Below are positions 10,001 to 22,435 of a stretch of DNA of 64,000 bases, piece after piece. Made by a program: the position numbers and the translations under genes. The DNA is from Anaeramoeba flamelloides (lineage: Eukaryota; Metamonada; Anaeramoebidae): contig JANTQA010000072.1 of the NCBI GenBank assembly GCA_027625915.1, positions 3,906,001 through 3,970,000 on the forward strand, in the 5' to 3' direction. The notes beneath the pieces are model-generated. The model saw nothing but the letters and a program-made list of their open reading frames with translations. It made no database searches and was not told where the DNA came from. The first letter of the stretch is position 1. The number at the start of each line of letters is the position of its first letter.

Positions 10001-13000
10001 TTCATTTCCTTTTTTGCAGTTACGTAATCTGTTTCGTTAGATCTCGAAATTATTTTTTAATGGTTGATAGAAGGGTTAGTGTTGAGTTTGTTAAATTGGA
10101 AAAAAACATACAATTGGTAGATGGTATCTTATCATTTGATCGATCAACAATTGTTGGTGAAATTTCAACAAATTAACCAATACATTTTTTAGTTTAGCTA
10201 GTTTCATTATTTTGGACACACTAATTTTTTTTTTTTGAGTTTTATATTTTTTTCTTATATTTGGATGAAAATGATTACTTATTAAAACAATAATAATATG
10301 TAACTTAAATGTTGTTTTATATTATGTTGGAAAAATACAATAAATTGGGTTTTTTTTTTGCCTATTTTTGATTTTGGGTGTGCCCAAATTTTTCGATTGG
10401 AATTTATAAAAATATTGTTTTTTGATGTGAAATAAATATTGTTTTTTGATCTTTTTAGAAATAAATATATTTATTTATTATTTCTTTACAATATAATTTT
10501 ATTTTTATTTATTTATTTTTTGATTATGTTCGCTGAATGGAAAGTAAATAGATTAAAAAATGTATTTTTATTGTTTTTTTTTTTACAAAAAATTAATAAA
10601 ATTTATACATACCTTGACGGCCAACATTTTCTTGAAAGGCTGCACTTGCAGCTCTTCTACAATTAATTTCTCGATCAAATACAGCATTGATAACTAACGC
10701 AGGTGCAAAAATAGGTACGAATTCCTTCATTACTGATTTATCAAAAGCTCTACCAAAAGCCCAGCAAACATAAGAAGCTGCGTCTCTAACATGTGAACCA
10801 ACTGAATATGATCCTCGAATTTCATCAAATTTTAAAGCCTGTAGTAAATAGGGGAAAATGCTTTTTAAATTTTTGGGTAAAATTAATCCTCTTCTGGCAA
10901 GTTCTGCCAACGCTAAACAACTCCCATGCCAACCATTATCGGATTCTTTATTAGAAAACAACTCAAGCACGGAATCTACCACTTCATTCGCAAAATCCTT
11001 TGGTAATCGGTTAGTAATCCTTGCAATGCCCTTTGCTGTGGAATATCTACATCCAAACGAACGATCGTTTAGTCCATCAAGTAACAATCCCAATACCCCT
11101 TCAATTTCTTCTGGCAATTCAAATTCTTCTTCTTGTTCCTCTTCTTCTTTCTCATTCTCCTTCCCCTCTTCTTCTTCATTTTTTTCTTTATTTTTATCAA
11201 TCTTTAATTGAAAATTGTTTAATAAAATTCTTTTACCTCGCTGATATCTCCAAGAAGCTATTCTTGGTTTAAGAAGTGTAAGTCCCAATCTTTGTACCAA
11301 CTTAATTAAATATTTTCTATGAATAGCATTTTTCATTTCATAAATTTTAATTTCTTGTAAAAATTCAATTAATTTAAAGACATATTTTATAATTTCTTCT
11401 CTTTTTCCACTTTTAAAAAAATATGAAAGAAACATTAAAATTCCAGAAACCTTTTTTAAAAGATGATAATATTGAATATTAGTTAAAGTTTTTTATTTTT
11501 ATTTTTTATTTAATAAATTTAGTGTGAAAAAAATAAAGTTTTTTATTTTTTTTGTTTTTAATTTTTTTTATAAATGAGAAAATCCTTTATATATTGATTT
11601 ATTTATTCATACTTTGCACTTATTAAAAATTCAAATTAATTTTTACATTTCATAATTTTACCTTGAAAATCAAATTAAAATTTTTAAATAGACCAAATTG
11701 TTCTTTTTCTTTTATATGTATTTATAAACGACTTTTCTTTGAGAATTTTTTCAAGTTAATGTTTATTAAATAAAGCCCAATTATAAAATTCTTTTTTTAG
11801 AAAATATTAAAAGTAAATTATTTATATTTAGGCCAAGAAATTTTTAGTATAAAGAATGATTGTATCAATTTTTTTGAAACTTTTTGACAAAGAAATTATT
11901 AAAAAAAATATTATTCTGGTAAAAAGAGTTAATTTTACATAATAAGCGACTTTCAAAAAAGTAAATAGAAAAATGATTGAATGTGAGAAAAGAAATCAAA
12001 AAGTCTCCTTTTTTAAATCTAACTTGTTTCACAAATTTCATAAAAAAACATTGTTAAAATTAAAAGTGCAAAATATTTCTAGTTATAATTCCTTTTTATA
12101 ATAGAATTTGACCCTTCTCATAAGAAAACAGAAAAAAAATACAAAAAAAAAAAAAACCTTTATATTCAAGGTAATTACTGAATTTGGAAAAAAAATTCAA
12201 TTCCTTCTTCAAAATATATTTTCCTGAATAAAATCTCTTCATTTTTGAAACTTGGAGTTAAAAATGGTAGTCTTATAATAATTAAAAGAGAAAAAAAAAA
12301 TCCATTTACCTTCTTCTTATTTATTATCAAAGTATTTTCAAAGTAATAATATTATAATTTTACTCAATCCACTTTAATTTAATTAACCTTTTTAAAGTAT
12401 TTCCTTAAGAAATTATACTCTTTTTTTTGTCTTTTAAATGATAATTGTTGATAAAAAACCAAAAAAAAAACAATAAATATGTTTTTGGTTACAAATCCTG
12501 TATTTTGAAAACAAAATATTTTTTCAAAAAATAATTACTTATATCCCTGTTCTACTATCAAAAATTCTTTGTAATCTGTATTTAGCTTCAAAATGAACTT
12601 TTTTATTGGAAATACCTTCTCTGATTAAAAAAAAATAAAAATATCTTTTGTCACCAGTTCCTATAGAACTTTTTCAAATGAAAACCTCAATTATTAAAAC
12701 AGATGATGCCAAGTCTTGAACCAAAATAATTAGAATATGAAAGTATAAGAATATTTATTTTAATTTTTGAGAATTTGAAACTTAGTTATTGTAATTTTAG
12801 CATTTTTATTTTGATAAAAAATCTTTTATTTTGGCTAAAAAAAATCTTGAATTGGTTATTCTTGATTGAATTCTAATCGATTTTTAGATTTTTGAAGTGA
12901 TTAAATTGTTGAAATATAGTTTTTGGAATTCTTTCATGAATGGATTTAACAATAAATTCTTTTTTTTTTAGAACATTTTTCCAATAGATACTTTCTTTTT

Positions 13001-14841
13001 TCTTGTTCTTGTTCTTGTTCTTGTTCTTGTTCTTTTTTTTTTTTATTAAATTAAATTAATCTTGACATAAAGATGTCCTGTTTTTTTCCAAAAAAAATAC
13101 AGGAATTTGCACATAAATACATAAATAAATACTTACATACATATATATATATATATATATATACATACATAAAGAATTATTTGGATAAATTTATTTTCGA
13201 TCAGCCCAAGCAAAATATCTTTAACAATGATAAATAAAAAGGTTAAGAATGTAAATTTAAAAGTTAGATCATGGGTTCTTAAGGATTTTCGTTTACATCT
13301 TTTGAAAATGTACTTTTTCAATTTTATTAAGAAGGGTATATTTTGCTTTTGAGAATTATATAAATAATTATAACATGAACTTCTCAACACTGTAATTTTT
13401 CCAATTAATAAATGAAAAATTTTTTTTCAATTTCCCCAATATTTTTTACTCAAATCGGATGAAAAAACTCAAAAATCTTCACAAGATCAATTGAAAATGA
13501 AGATTCTTGATATCTTGTTTGATTCTTCCTTATTGGGCTTTTGGAGATAAAATTTTATTTTGTTTAATTCAAATTTAACAATAATAATGGAAAAGATGAT
13601 TTGAAATATTTCAGTGTCTAGGGTTAGTTTTGATAGATTCAAAAATAAACGTAGGAAAAGAATACTTTCATGGGAAATTTTCATCCACATTTCTTTACGG
13701 GTATCTGATTAACAAAAGGGAAAATATTTTCCCTTTATCTTTTCTGTTTTTGTTTTTATACTCATAATAGCTCTCAAAGCAATTGATTGTGATTTGTGAT
13801 CTCTGTTTATTTGAGTGGTTCTTTTTCTGGTTTATTTTGGATGAAAGAAGAATCCTAAAGTAAACTCAGATTCCAGACGTAAAAAAAGTAAAATCAGATG
13901 AAATATTGTCTCATTAAAATTTAAAACGAAGGTTTTATTCTCAAAAAAGTGTTGCTTATGTTTGTATATAAAAAATTTCAAGTAAAGGATTTATTTAAAA
14001 ATAAGAAACCCAAAAAAGGAAACAGTTCTTGAAATTGAAAGGTTTTTAACTTGCTTTTGTTTTTTTTTTTTTTTTAATTAATTTTTGGCAAGGATCGTTT
14101 AAATCTTTGATTTTTCTTGTTACGCTTTTTTTTTGAAGAAAGAAAAGAAAAAAAAGAAGGTAATTTGTGTAAACTTACTAAATGTTGAGTGTCAAATGAT
14201 CTTTTTTTTATTCCAAGGACACACCAATCTAAAAACTCTGGAAAAGCAGAGCTGACCATGTCTGGGCGTATAAACAATTTTGCGAGGAAAAATGAAGAAG
14301 CAAATTTTACAGGACCAGAGTCTCCAAGGAACTGCTTCGTACGTGTAATTAGTTGGGCGATTAAGGTGAGCTTTTGGCCAGACGAATCGATAGAGCGAAG
14401 ATCAAAAGGGTTCATAATGAGGATTGACAACCATAGCAAAACAAGGTATTTTGATTTCCATTGAAGAGATCGATCTGTCGCAAGATCTAAAAAAAATTTT
14501 GAAATCGGTTCGAGGTATTCTACTTGATGTGGGAAATATTTTAAAATGCGTTTACTCCCCTGGACATTTGAAAATACATAGAGAATATGAAATAGCTGTT
14601 CTGTTACTTCTTTTGATTTCAAATTGGATAAAATTAGTTGAAAACATACTCCTGTAAGTTTTCTTGCAATGGGATTCAATAGCTGTGGTTTTTCAAGATA
14701 TTTTTCCATTATTTTTGAAAACTTTTGCGAACACTCCTTTAATGCCTCTATTGTTCCCACTATTTTCGGTAGATCGGAGATTATTTTTTCTAATTCTTCT
14801 TTTTCTTCAAGCAAATGTTTGTTGTTCAAAATGTTTGTCAT
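7056..14841 (-). CDS. TBCD: Tubulin-specific chaperone (tubulin-folding cofactor) D
   Basis: Cofactor D is the large HEAT-repeat cytosolic chaperone that binds beta-tubulin in the cofactor A-E pathway and helps load and recycle alpha/beta dimers. Coding exons inferred: 14841-14179, 11450-10613 and 9541-7056, about 1328 residues against roughly 1200 in animals. Exon 1 has FPHQVEYLEP and LLWLSILIMNPFDL. Exon 2 has LVQRLGLTLLKPRIASWRYQ, NGWHGSCLALAELARRG and NCRRAASAAFQENVGRQG. Exon 3 has FPHGIEILTKADYF, and its end (NRNKILSILNLPIP) matches the family C-terminus. A Lys/Glu/Asn-rich insert near 8200-8570 explains the extra length. The start chosen is MTNILN; 89 in-frame codons upstream look non-conserved. 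Donors and acceptors are GTAAGT/AAAAAAG and GTATGT/AATAG. Exon 3 needs two compensating one-base changes (see findings). Confidence 0.9.
9542..10612 (-). other. TBCD intron 2
   Basis: It begins GTATGT on the minus strand (10612-10607) and ends with an ACTAATAG acceptor at 9542. The reading phase of the flanking exons (RQG then the FPHG block) fixes it. A candidate MITE (9886-10395) occupies about half of it. Confidence 0.75.
9886..10395. mobile_element. Candidate MITE inside TBCD intron 2
   Basis: The ends form an imperfect inverted repeat: AAAAATTTGGACACAG on the left, and on the right the reverse complement reads AAAAATTTGGGCACACC. A second ATTTTGGACACAC word lies near 10210. The first 60 or so bases resemble 43257-43323 (TTTTTGGCACAG ... 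CATTCAATTTGGAAA). No transposase is recognisable in the 64-codon frame inside, and no clear target duplication was found. Confidence 0.35.
11451..14178 (-). other. TBCD intron 1
   Basis: This 2.7 kb intron begins GTAAGT (14178-14173) and ends AAAAAAG at 11451, joining QHL to VSGILMFLSYFFKSGKREE in phase. It contains homopolymers, a (TTCTTG)n tract (13001-13033) and an (AT)n tract near 13141-13163, but no second gene that I can support. Confidence 0.75.
13001..13033 (+). repeat. (TTCTTG)n hexamer microsatellite
   Basis: About five perfect tandem copies of TTCTTG within TBCD intron 1, followed by a T-tract. Confidence 0.85.
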
Positions 14842-15354
14842 TGTTGCCTTGAAAAAATGAGATTTATAATTCTTTAAAATGTTTACAGTAAAAAAACAAG
14901 TTATAAAAAATGTTACTTTTCTCTTAAATTTTTTATCTTCCTTTGGTTTTCTTTTTGTCTGGCTTTTATACATTAAAAGAGATGAAATTTCTTCAAATTT
15001 ATGTATTTTGAGAAATTCTAACAAATTACAGTTTTCTATTTCTAAATTGTAACTATTTCTGTCCAGATATATTTTGATTCTCCAAACAATTCTTTTTTCG
15101 ATGTACAATGTAACACAAACATTGTAAGGAACAAAACAACGAAAATGTTTTTAATTACTAGTATTAGTTTAAGGGAGAACATAGACTTCCAATCATGATA
15201 AAAATGTATGGAAGTAAAGTTTGAGAAATTCTTTTTCTGATTGCTGAAATGAGAAAGCCAACCGGTTTGAAAACAACTTTTGAAAACATTATTAACATAC
15301 TTTGTTTAAATTGATAGATGATTTTTTTGATTCTTAAAAGGAATAAAAGATTTT
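14842..15354. other. TBCD 5' flank
   Basis: Contains an in-frame but non-conserved upstream extension of the TBCD reading frame (to 15108). This may be 5' untranslated sequence or a spliced leader exon. No clear core promoter motif was recognised. Confidence 0.4.
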
Positions 15355-15850
15355 TCAAGTTAAGGGATTCTCATCGACCAAATAGAAGTCTAAGATTAAA
15401 GTAAGTAGTTCTTGGGTGTAAATTACATTAGTTAGCGATGGTTGAAATGTCTCTAAACAATCGATTAGTAAAGTTGTATTAAAAAGTTGATCGAATCAAT
15501 TAAAAAAATGATCCTTGTAATAGAAAAAACCAAGCTATATCAGAAAAAAATCGATATTTAATCCAGATGCAAAGGCTGAAGTAACAATTTTCAGACACCA
15601 AGGTTGCAAAATTAGTTGCTAAAAAAATCAATTTTTTCAAATATAAATCAAAAACTAGCTATTCTATTGACAAATAAAATCTGAAATCTTGAAAATATAT
15701 TGAACTTAAAATTTGACTAATAATAAAAAGGTTACAAAACTAATCATTCTTTATGTTTTTATGTTCACGATTATTGGAGTAATCTTTGAAATTATCAAAT
15801 TGAAAAATAATTACCTTTGGGACTTCTGAAGATGAATTAATAGATGTTTT
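15355..15850 (-). repeat. Half-kilobase repeat upstream of TBCD (copy 1)
   Basis: Alignable in the same orientation with 46310-46820, which lies upstream of the TMEM145-like gene. Shared words in order include AGTCTAAGATT, AAATTAGTTGCTAAAAAAA, TCAATTTTTT, a GAAATATATTGA-type word and AATCTTTGAAATTA. Each copy lies 5' of a minus-strand gene. It may be a dispersed element, or a shared upstream region that was duplicated. Confidence 0.55.
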
Positions 15851-15884
15851 GATATTAACATACTTAATTCAGGATAAAGTTACA

Positions 15885-17070
15885 GAAATCGTGATAAATT
15901 CTATCAAATCGCGATATATCCGAAAATCCTGATATTCAATATTATCGCGATAATATAATAAATCGCGTTTATCTATCAAATTGCGATAAATACCCAAATA
16001 TCGCGATTAAAAAGTAATCACGATATAATAGTTGATGGGTTTTTGGGCTAATTGAGAAATATTTAAACAAAAATTTTTTGTTTTGAATCAAAAAATAGAT
16101 TAGGTGAAAAAAAGTCATTCTTTGAAAAAACAAGAAAAAAGATACTTGATCTAATCAAGAATCAGATCAAAGTGTTTTATTGTATTTTCATTTTATTTGG
16201 TTGACAAACCTATTGATGCTTTAAGATCAACAACAATAAAAAATAAAGAGAAATAAATATTTTTTCAGTTAATTGTGGTGTTGTAAATTGAACAGAATAA
16301 AAGACATTCTAAAACAACCAACCCTTTATCTGTTCTTTAAAGAATGTGTTCTTGGGTTAAAACATTTTCAATATTCTCAGAAAGCTAAAAGGGGTTGGTA
16401 AACTTTTCAAAAGCTTTCACAACATCCTTGCGATATTATCACCAATTATTTAGATTGTTTACAAAATTTGTTTTCTTCTTCTTCTTCTTCTTTTCTTATC
16501 TTGATATTGTACAGAAAACACAATTAGAGCTCAGAGCTTAATGTTTGATCGATCACCAATAAGAAGGAAAATTATTCTTTATTCTTTTTTGTCGTTTAAA
16601 ATTGTGAATATAACAAATATATTTTAGGAAAGTACATCTATCTTGTATTCAAGTGTATTGATGAGATGGGTAATTATTAGTTTGATCATAAAATTTGTTT
16701 GAGATTTTATATTTTGTTAAAAAAAAATGAAAAGAAAAAATTTTTGTGTTTTCACTACAAACCAAACTCATTCCCTTTATACATGTTTTCTGTCTTTCAA
16801 AACTTTCAAACACTTGAAGACATTTCACAACCCTTACAAACACTTTCAAAAATTTCTTAAAGGGGAAAGTGTTGTAAAAGTCTCAAGTCTTTGTAAAAAT
16901 CAAGAGATTTTTTTTAAGGTAATTTCTAGAAAAAATAATTTTTCATTTTTTCGCGATAATTATTTTATCGCGAGAATGTTGAATATGAAGATATTTTTGG
17001 ACTAATCGCGATTTTTTAATACTATCACGATTTTATTGTTAATATCATGATAATATATTTTATCATGAAA
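15885..17070. repeat. Two clusters of ATCGCGAT-type palindromes bounding about 0.9 kb
   Basis: In 15885-16030 there are about seven variants of the word ATCGCGAT (TCGTGAT, TCGCGATA, TTATCGCGATAA, TCGCGTTT, TTGCGATAA, ATCGCGATT, TCACGATA). In 16949-17070 there are about six more (TTCGCGATAA, TTATCGCGAG, ATCGCGATT, TCACGATT, TCATGATAA, TCATGAAA). CG-containing words are otherwise rare here. This resembles the subterminal protein-binding repeats of a DNA transposon, but no transposase lies between them and no terminal inverted repeat was defined. Confidence 0.5.
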
Positions 17071-17729
17071 ACCTCTATTGATACTTTACCAATTTTAAAT
17101 TTTTTACAATCCGATAATAATTAAGTAGACTTATTATTTATTTTTTATCCATTAAACCTAACTCGAAAGTATCCCATTTTTTTTTTTTATTATTATTCTA
17201 AAGTAGAAAATTCAAATTTTTTAAAAAAGAATTTTTGGAACGTATTTAATTTACTTGTTTGAAATTTTTCTAATATTTTTTTATTTAAATAAAAGATATA
17301 AAAATAGTTATGAACATCAAAATAATTAGTGTAAGGATAAATGAAATGATTCATATTTTAGATCGGTACTTTGCGTCTCGTTATTCACTAATTATCATCA
17401 TCTTTGTGATGATCAGCAAAAAAAAAAAAAAAATATAAAGTAATTAAAAGAAAATAGGGTTACAAAAGGACATAATTTGAAATAAATTACAAAATAACTG
17501 TAATTTTTTATTGGTTAATATTCATAATTATATAAATAATAATGTAAATAATAAATACTGGGAAAAAATTGAATATTTTAAGCAAATACAATATTTTTTA
17601 TAAAAAAAATTCAAACAACTATTAAAAACCAAATCGAAACTGGTGAGAATTAATAACTAGTAAATTTAAGAATATTCTTCGTATTGAAGAGTTGTTAATT
17701 ATAACGAATTATAATTCTAATCAAAGATA
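17071..17729. other. 3' flank of the SAP-like gene
   Basis: No gene, RNA or repeat could be supported. It is AT-rich, with one GATGATCA-containing imperfect palindrome near 17393-17417. Confidence 0.4.
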
Positions 17730-19684
17730 TTAATATTTTTTTTCATTTTCCAAATTTTCAATTCGCTTAATTTGCTGAGTAAAAGGCACTAATAACAGGA
17801 TTTTATTATTATGAAGAATATGGCTATGGTTTTCAAAATTGAATTTTGAAAGATAATTGTTGATTTTATTCTTATCAAGATTTTTCAAAAATTCATAATT
17901 TTCTGGATATTTTGAAAAATCAAGTAAAAATTTAAATTTTTGGTTCTCAAGATTGTTTTCTCTCAAATCTCCTCCGTTGCTTTTAATATTGGCTTTATGA
18001 ACCTGTTTTTCATTGCAACTTTTGGGATTGCTTGGCTGTTTTGAAAACAGATTAGTTTTATTTATTTTCAATTGTGATAATTCTTGTTGGTTTACATTTA
18101 TGAAAATGGGATCAATTACACTCTTATTATTAATTTTAAGCGGCATTTTACGAAAATTTTTCCAAAACGAAACCCCGCCCTGCACAAGATTGTTAGTCAA
18201 TTGTTGGTGATTCTTTTTTGGGATTCGTTTCCTTGATTTTGCCTCAGAATACTTTTGATCCATTTGTATATTTTTATTTTTGGAATTGATGTTGTTCATT
18301 AGATTTGAAGCCTTTAAGATATTTTGGATAGTTTTGTTAAGACTATTATTGTTATTAAATTTCTTTTTGAGTTGTTTAATGATTTCTTCTTCTTCTTCTT
18401 CTTCTTGTTGTTGCTGTTTCTGTTTTTGTTCTTGTTTTTGTATATGCTTTTGTTTCTCTTTATGTTTCTCTTTCTCTTTCTCTTTCTCTCTTTTTGTTTC
18501 TTTTCTATGGTGGCTACGGCCTCCCCGTTTTTTATCTTGATTGCTATTTTTAGAAAAATCACTTCTCTCATGGTGTTTAATTGATAAATTCGATCTTTTG
18601 TTATTATTTTTCCTCTGATCTTTCTTAACATTGCCAATAATTTCATTTCTCGTTCCTATTTCTTTATCTTTTTGCCTTCCTATTTCGTTTTTGTATCTTT
18701 TGTGTTTCGTTTTGCTTGTTTTATTTTCAATTATCGTTTGACTATTGTCAATTTTTTGACAATGTAATTTTGTTAAGCTCTTCTTTTTCCTTGGTTTTTT
18801 CTTTTTCTTTTTCTGTTTTTGAATTCTTTGCCTTGTTTTGAGATTCGTATTTGTTATTTTATGCTGTACTTCTTCTTGACTTAGTGATCGGTATGTTTTA
18901 ATTGTAAACGATCTGAGAGGTTTTGTTTTCTCATTGGAGAAACCTGTCGAGCTCTTGTTTAAAGTTGTTGGTTGTGAATAAGTCAAATTTTTGATACTAT
19001 GTAAATTTGTTTGATCGTTAATGTTTAATTCATTGTGTGTGATTTGTGTGAAAGAAAATTGGTTTTGGTTGTATGGTAAAGGTGTGATCGAAAACGGTTT
19101 TGTTTTCTTTTTCTTTTTCTTTTTATTTTTTCGGATTGAAATTATGGTTTTTTTTTTTTTTTTTTGAGTATCGAAGGAAAAGACCGAGGATGGTTTTTGC
19201 TCAATTCCCATTCTTTTTGGAACTCAAGCGAAAAGTAGAGTTCCCTTGAAAGTGGGTTAAAATTCTTCATTAAGGATCGGTAGGGTAATTTTTGTGTTAC
19301 CAATCTTGCAAACAAATTCTCTTTTTTGCCTGCCTTTTTTAAACCCAATTTGCCTAGCTGGCTTTTCATGTTTTTTTTTGTTTCATTCGTTAAAGCCCCA
19401 ATCCATTGCAAATATTTTTTATTTAGAAGATCAATTTTCTCTTCATGGCTTGCTTTTTGTTGGTAAACGATCTTCCATAATTTCAATTGCTCTGTTACAA
19501 GTTCCTCACTTGCTTGCTTCATACCTTCCAATAAGGGCTTGACAAAAATTAATTCACAAAGCCTTTCTTTCGGTAACTTAAATTCGTAACTTAACCCCAA
19601 CAAATTACACAATTCTTCGATCTCAGTTCGCGTTGCAGAATTTTCCAACCATTCCATTCCTTCCTGTTTATATAATTCTAACAC
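17730..19684 (-). CDS. SAP-like-motif protein with Lys/Gln-rich low-complexity tail
   Basis: The N-terminal part (19684-19142) is a folded, non-repetitive stretch. It has two SAP-like helix-helix patterns: IEELCNLLGL ... LPKERLCELI near residues 20-46, and LGKLGLKKAGKKENLFARL near residues 108-126. SAP motifs usually bind DNA or RNA. The rest (from 19211) is a roughly 490-residue tail rich in Lys, Gln, Asn and Ser, including poly-Q/E and KEKEKEK tracts, with no recognised domain. The two parts are in different frames and meet in an 18-base A-run (minus strand) at 19165-19148; one more A would fuse them. The start is uncertain: 19684 is a GTG, no in-frame ATG lies upstream before the stop, and an acceptor-like A-tract AG precedes it. 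A nuclear or chromatin role is only a guess. Confidence 0.55.
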
Positions 19685-21856
19685 ATAAAGCTCATCATTC
19701 TTTTTTTTTAATTTTTTTTTTTTTTTAAGAGAAGATTATCATTTAAACAGACAAAGTAAATCCAACACAAATTGTTTTGACGAAACACAAGAAAAAAAAG
19801 AAAGTTTTTTTTGTTTGTAAAAGAAAAAAGAAAAAAAAAAAAAATACCATGGAAATTAAGAAAAGAATTAAAAAACAAAAAATGTTTTTTAATAAAATCT
19901 TCTCTTCAAAAATTGTTTGGAAATTTATACTTTTTTATTGGTAAATACACTTTAAATTAGTTTTTGAATGAACTTTTGGGAGTTTTTTGATTGATTATGT
20001 TCTAATTGAAAAAATTTTCATTCTTTTTTTTTTTGACACCCTTTTATGTTTTGTTACTTTTTTTTTTGACCGAAAAAAATGTTGTGATCTCTTACAACAA
20101 TTTTAAGGACTATTCATATTTTATGTTCGGTGTGAACCAAAATACTCTTTAGGGGGTTGAAAAAATGGTTCCAAAGTTTCTATATGAAAGAAAATTCGTA
20201 ATAATGCAATTTTTGTGATTTTTAGATTTTTCAAAAAAATTAGTAAAAACATATGATGATCAAAAAACATTTTGAAACACCTTGAACAAAACAAGATAAA
20301 TTTAAAAAAAATTTTTGAATATTGCCAACACTTCTATTCAAATTAATTTTTGAGTAATAGTACACTTATAGTAAACTATCTGGAGATTTTTAATAATTTA
20401 GATCAAGTCAAGCAACTGGAAATTTTTGGATTAGAAATGTAAAAAAATAATTTAATATTTTGGGAAGGATCGAATTTTGGAGATATTATTTCACATTCGT
20501 AATTTGATTTTTATTGTTCAAATCATTAAAAAAAAATCCAATTTTATTTTTCTAATCTGAATGATAAAAGCTTTATTAAATAAATTTTTTTCTTTTGATT
20601 TCAAATTGTTTTTTTTTAAATTCCCTAAACAAGGAAAGATATTTTTAAACTCAATTTAAAAAAGGTTACCTTTTTGTTTATTTTTAAATTGTTGGATTGG
20701 AAAAAAAAAATAAATGAATAATAACAATTTTATAAAAGTTCATTTGGAGTTTCAGATATATTTTTTTTTATTGAATTGAATTTTCAAAGAGTAAAAATGA
20801 AAAATAAAAAGAAGCAAATAAAAAAAAAAAAAAAAAAAGTAAAAAAAAAAATTAATAATGAAGAAAATAGACAAAATGATCACATATAAAAATTGAAATA
20901 TTATTTAGAGTTAACTGAATTAAAATCAAGAGATATTTTATATATATATATATTTAATAATGATACTACTTTTGAATGAAAAAGAGTTTATTTAGAATTA
21001 AAATGGCTTTTATAAATAAATGCCAGTGTCAAGTCAATCAGGTAAATAACGAGAATTCTAAATATAGAATAGTTTTAATTGTATTTATTATCCCATGAAT
21101 ACTATAGTTTCTTCTAACCACAATTACAATTTGTATGAGAAAACAATGATTATGATTTTTTTTCAAAGGATCTTCTCAGTAAACTTTAAATCAATTCAAA
21201 ACGACAAGAAAATTAACTTTGAAGCTAATTAAATCTTTATTTATTTTTTTTTTATACAAAATTAATTATAATTATTTAGATTTTTTTGTTGTAAAAATTA
21301 TTATTTTTCCAATTCTAAAATATATTATTATATGTTGAAAATTTACACAGTATTGAATTGGATTAATTTTTAACATTATAATGCGTAATGATATCTTGAT
21401 TTGTAATTTAACACACACTTATAAATCATAATTTTATCTAGGTAGAATATTTATATTATGTAGATAACATTTATTAAAGGGGTTTTAAAGTATATTAGTA
21501 AAAAATAATTATTTTTTTAAATATTTCAAAATTGAAATTGATTTTTCTTCTTTCTTTTTTTCAATATTTTTTAAATACCTATTGATTTTTTTGCAATATT
21601 TATTTATTACAAGATTGGTATTCGCTTGGTAAAAGTATATCATTCTAATGTTATTGAAAAAATACTAAACGATTCTTGAGAAATCACATTGATTTCTATT
21701 GAGATATTCTTTGTATCTACAATTGTAGATAAAAATGAAGATTCATGTTTTTTCAAATAATTTCTTAATAATTTTGTTATTTCAATTTTTAAGAAAATAT
21801 ATTGTTTTATTAGATTTGCTCCACATGAAAACCAACTATATTCTCTGATATATATA

Positions 21857-22051
21857 CAGTCAGTTTCACTTTTAAGGCACAAACTTTCAACGAAATTTAA
21901 GGCACAAAAAAATTTCAAATTAAAGCACAAAATTTGGATTCTAGTAGAATAATTTGTAAAAATTAAAAATCCAAATTTTGTGCTTTAATTTGAAATTTTT
22001 TTGTGCCTTAAATTTCGTTGAAAGTTTGTGCCTTAAAAGTGAAACTGACTG
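21857..22051. mobile_element. MITE family A: perfect hairpin with TA target duplication
   Basis: The two arms of about 84 bases look identical in inverted orientation. Each begins CAGTCAGTTTCACTTTTAAG and contains two AAGGCACAAA words. A loop of about 27 bases separates them, and TA flanks both ends (21855-21856 and 22052-22053). CAGT termini plus TA duplication are the signature of Tc1/mariner-mobilised elements. There is no coding capacity, so it would depend on a transposase elsewhere. Arm identity suggests recent insertion or gene conversion. A diverged arm lies at 3829-3907. Confidence 0.85.
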
Positions 22052-22435
22052 TATTATTATTTTTTTATTTGTTCTTCTAAAGTAAAATATAAAAAAAAAT
22101 ATTATAATTTGATAAATAGTTTTTCCGCTTTGACAGAAACAGAGTTTAGAATCACAAAATACAAATAAGTATTTTTTTAATAAATTAAGAATTGAAATAA
22201 AAATTATAAATTACTTTTTTACATCATGTAAAATAATAATTAATACCAGCTTACTATTTTTTTTTATATTTTACATTATAATAGATTTCCAAGGATATAG
22301 AAACTATTTTAAAAAAGTTTATATTTTGTTTTATTATTCATCAATATTTTGTTACATTTTCAAGTCAAAATAGGAAATTTTAACTCTCAAACTTTAAATA
22401 TTTTTTATTTTTTTTTATTTGAGAGGGAAGTTATT

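Noticed and set aside
14842-15108. 89-codon N-terminal extension of TBCD (MYIEKRIVW...)
   Set aside because: Not similar to any part of the family, and MTNILN gives a normal N-terminus; kept only as possible 5' untranslated sequence.
18280-18584. Cys/Ser- and Phe/Leu-rich plus-strand frames
   Set aside because: Antisense shadow of the poly-Gln/Glu and KEKEK tract of the SAP-like gene.
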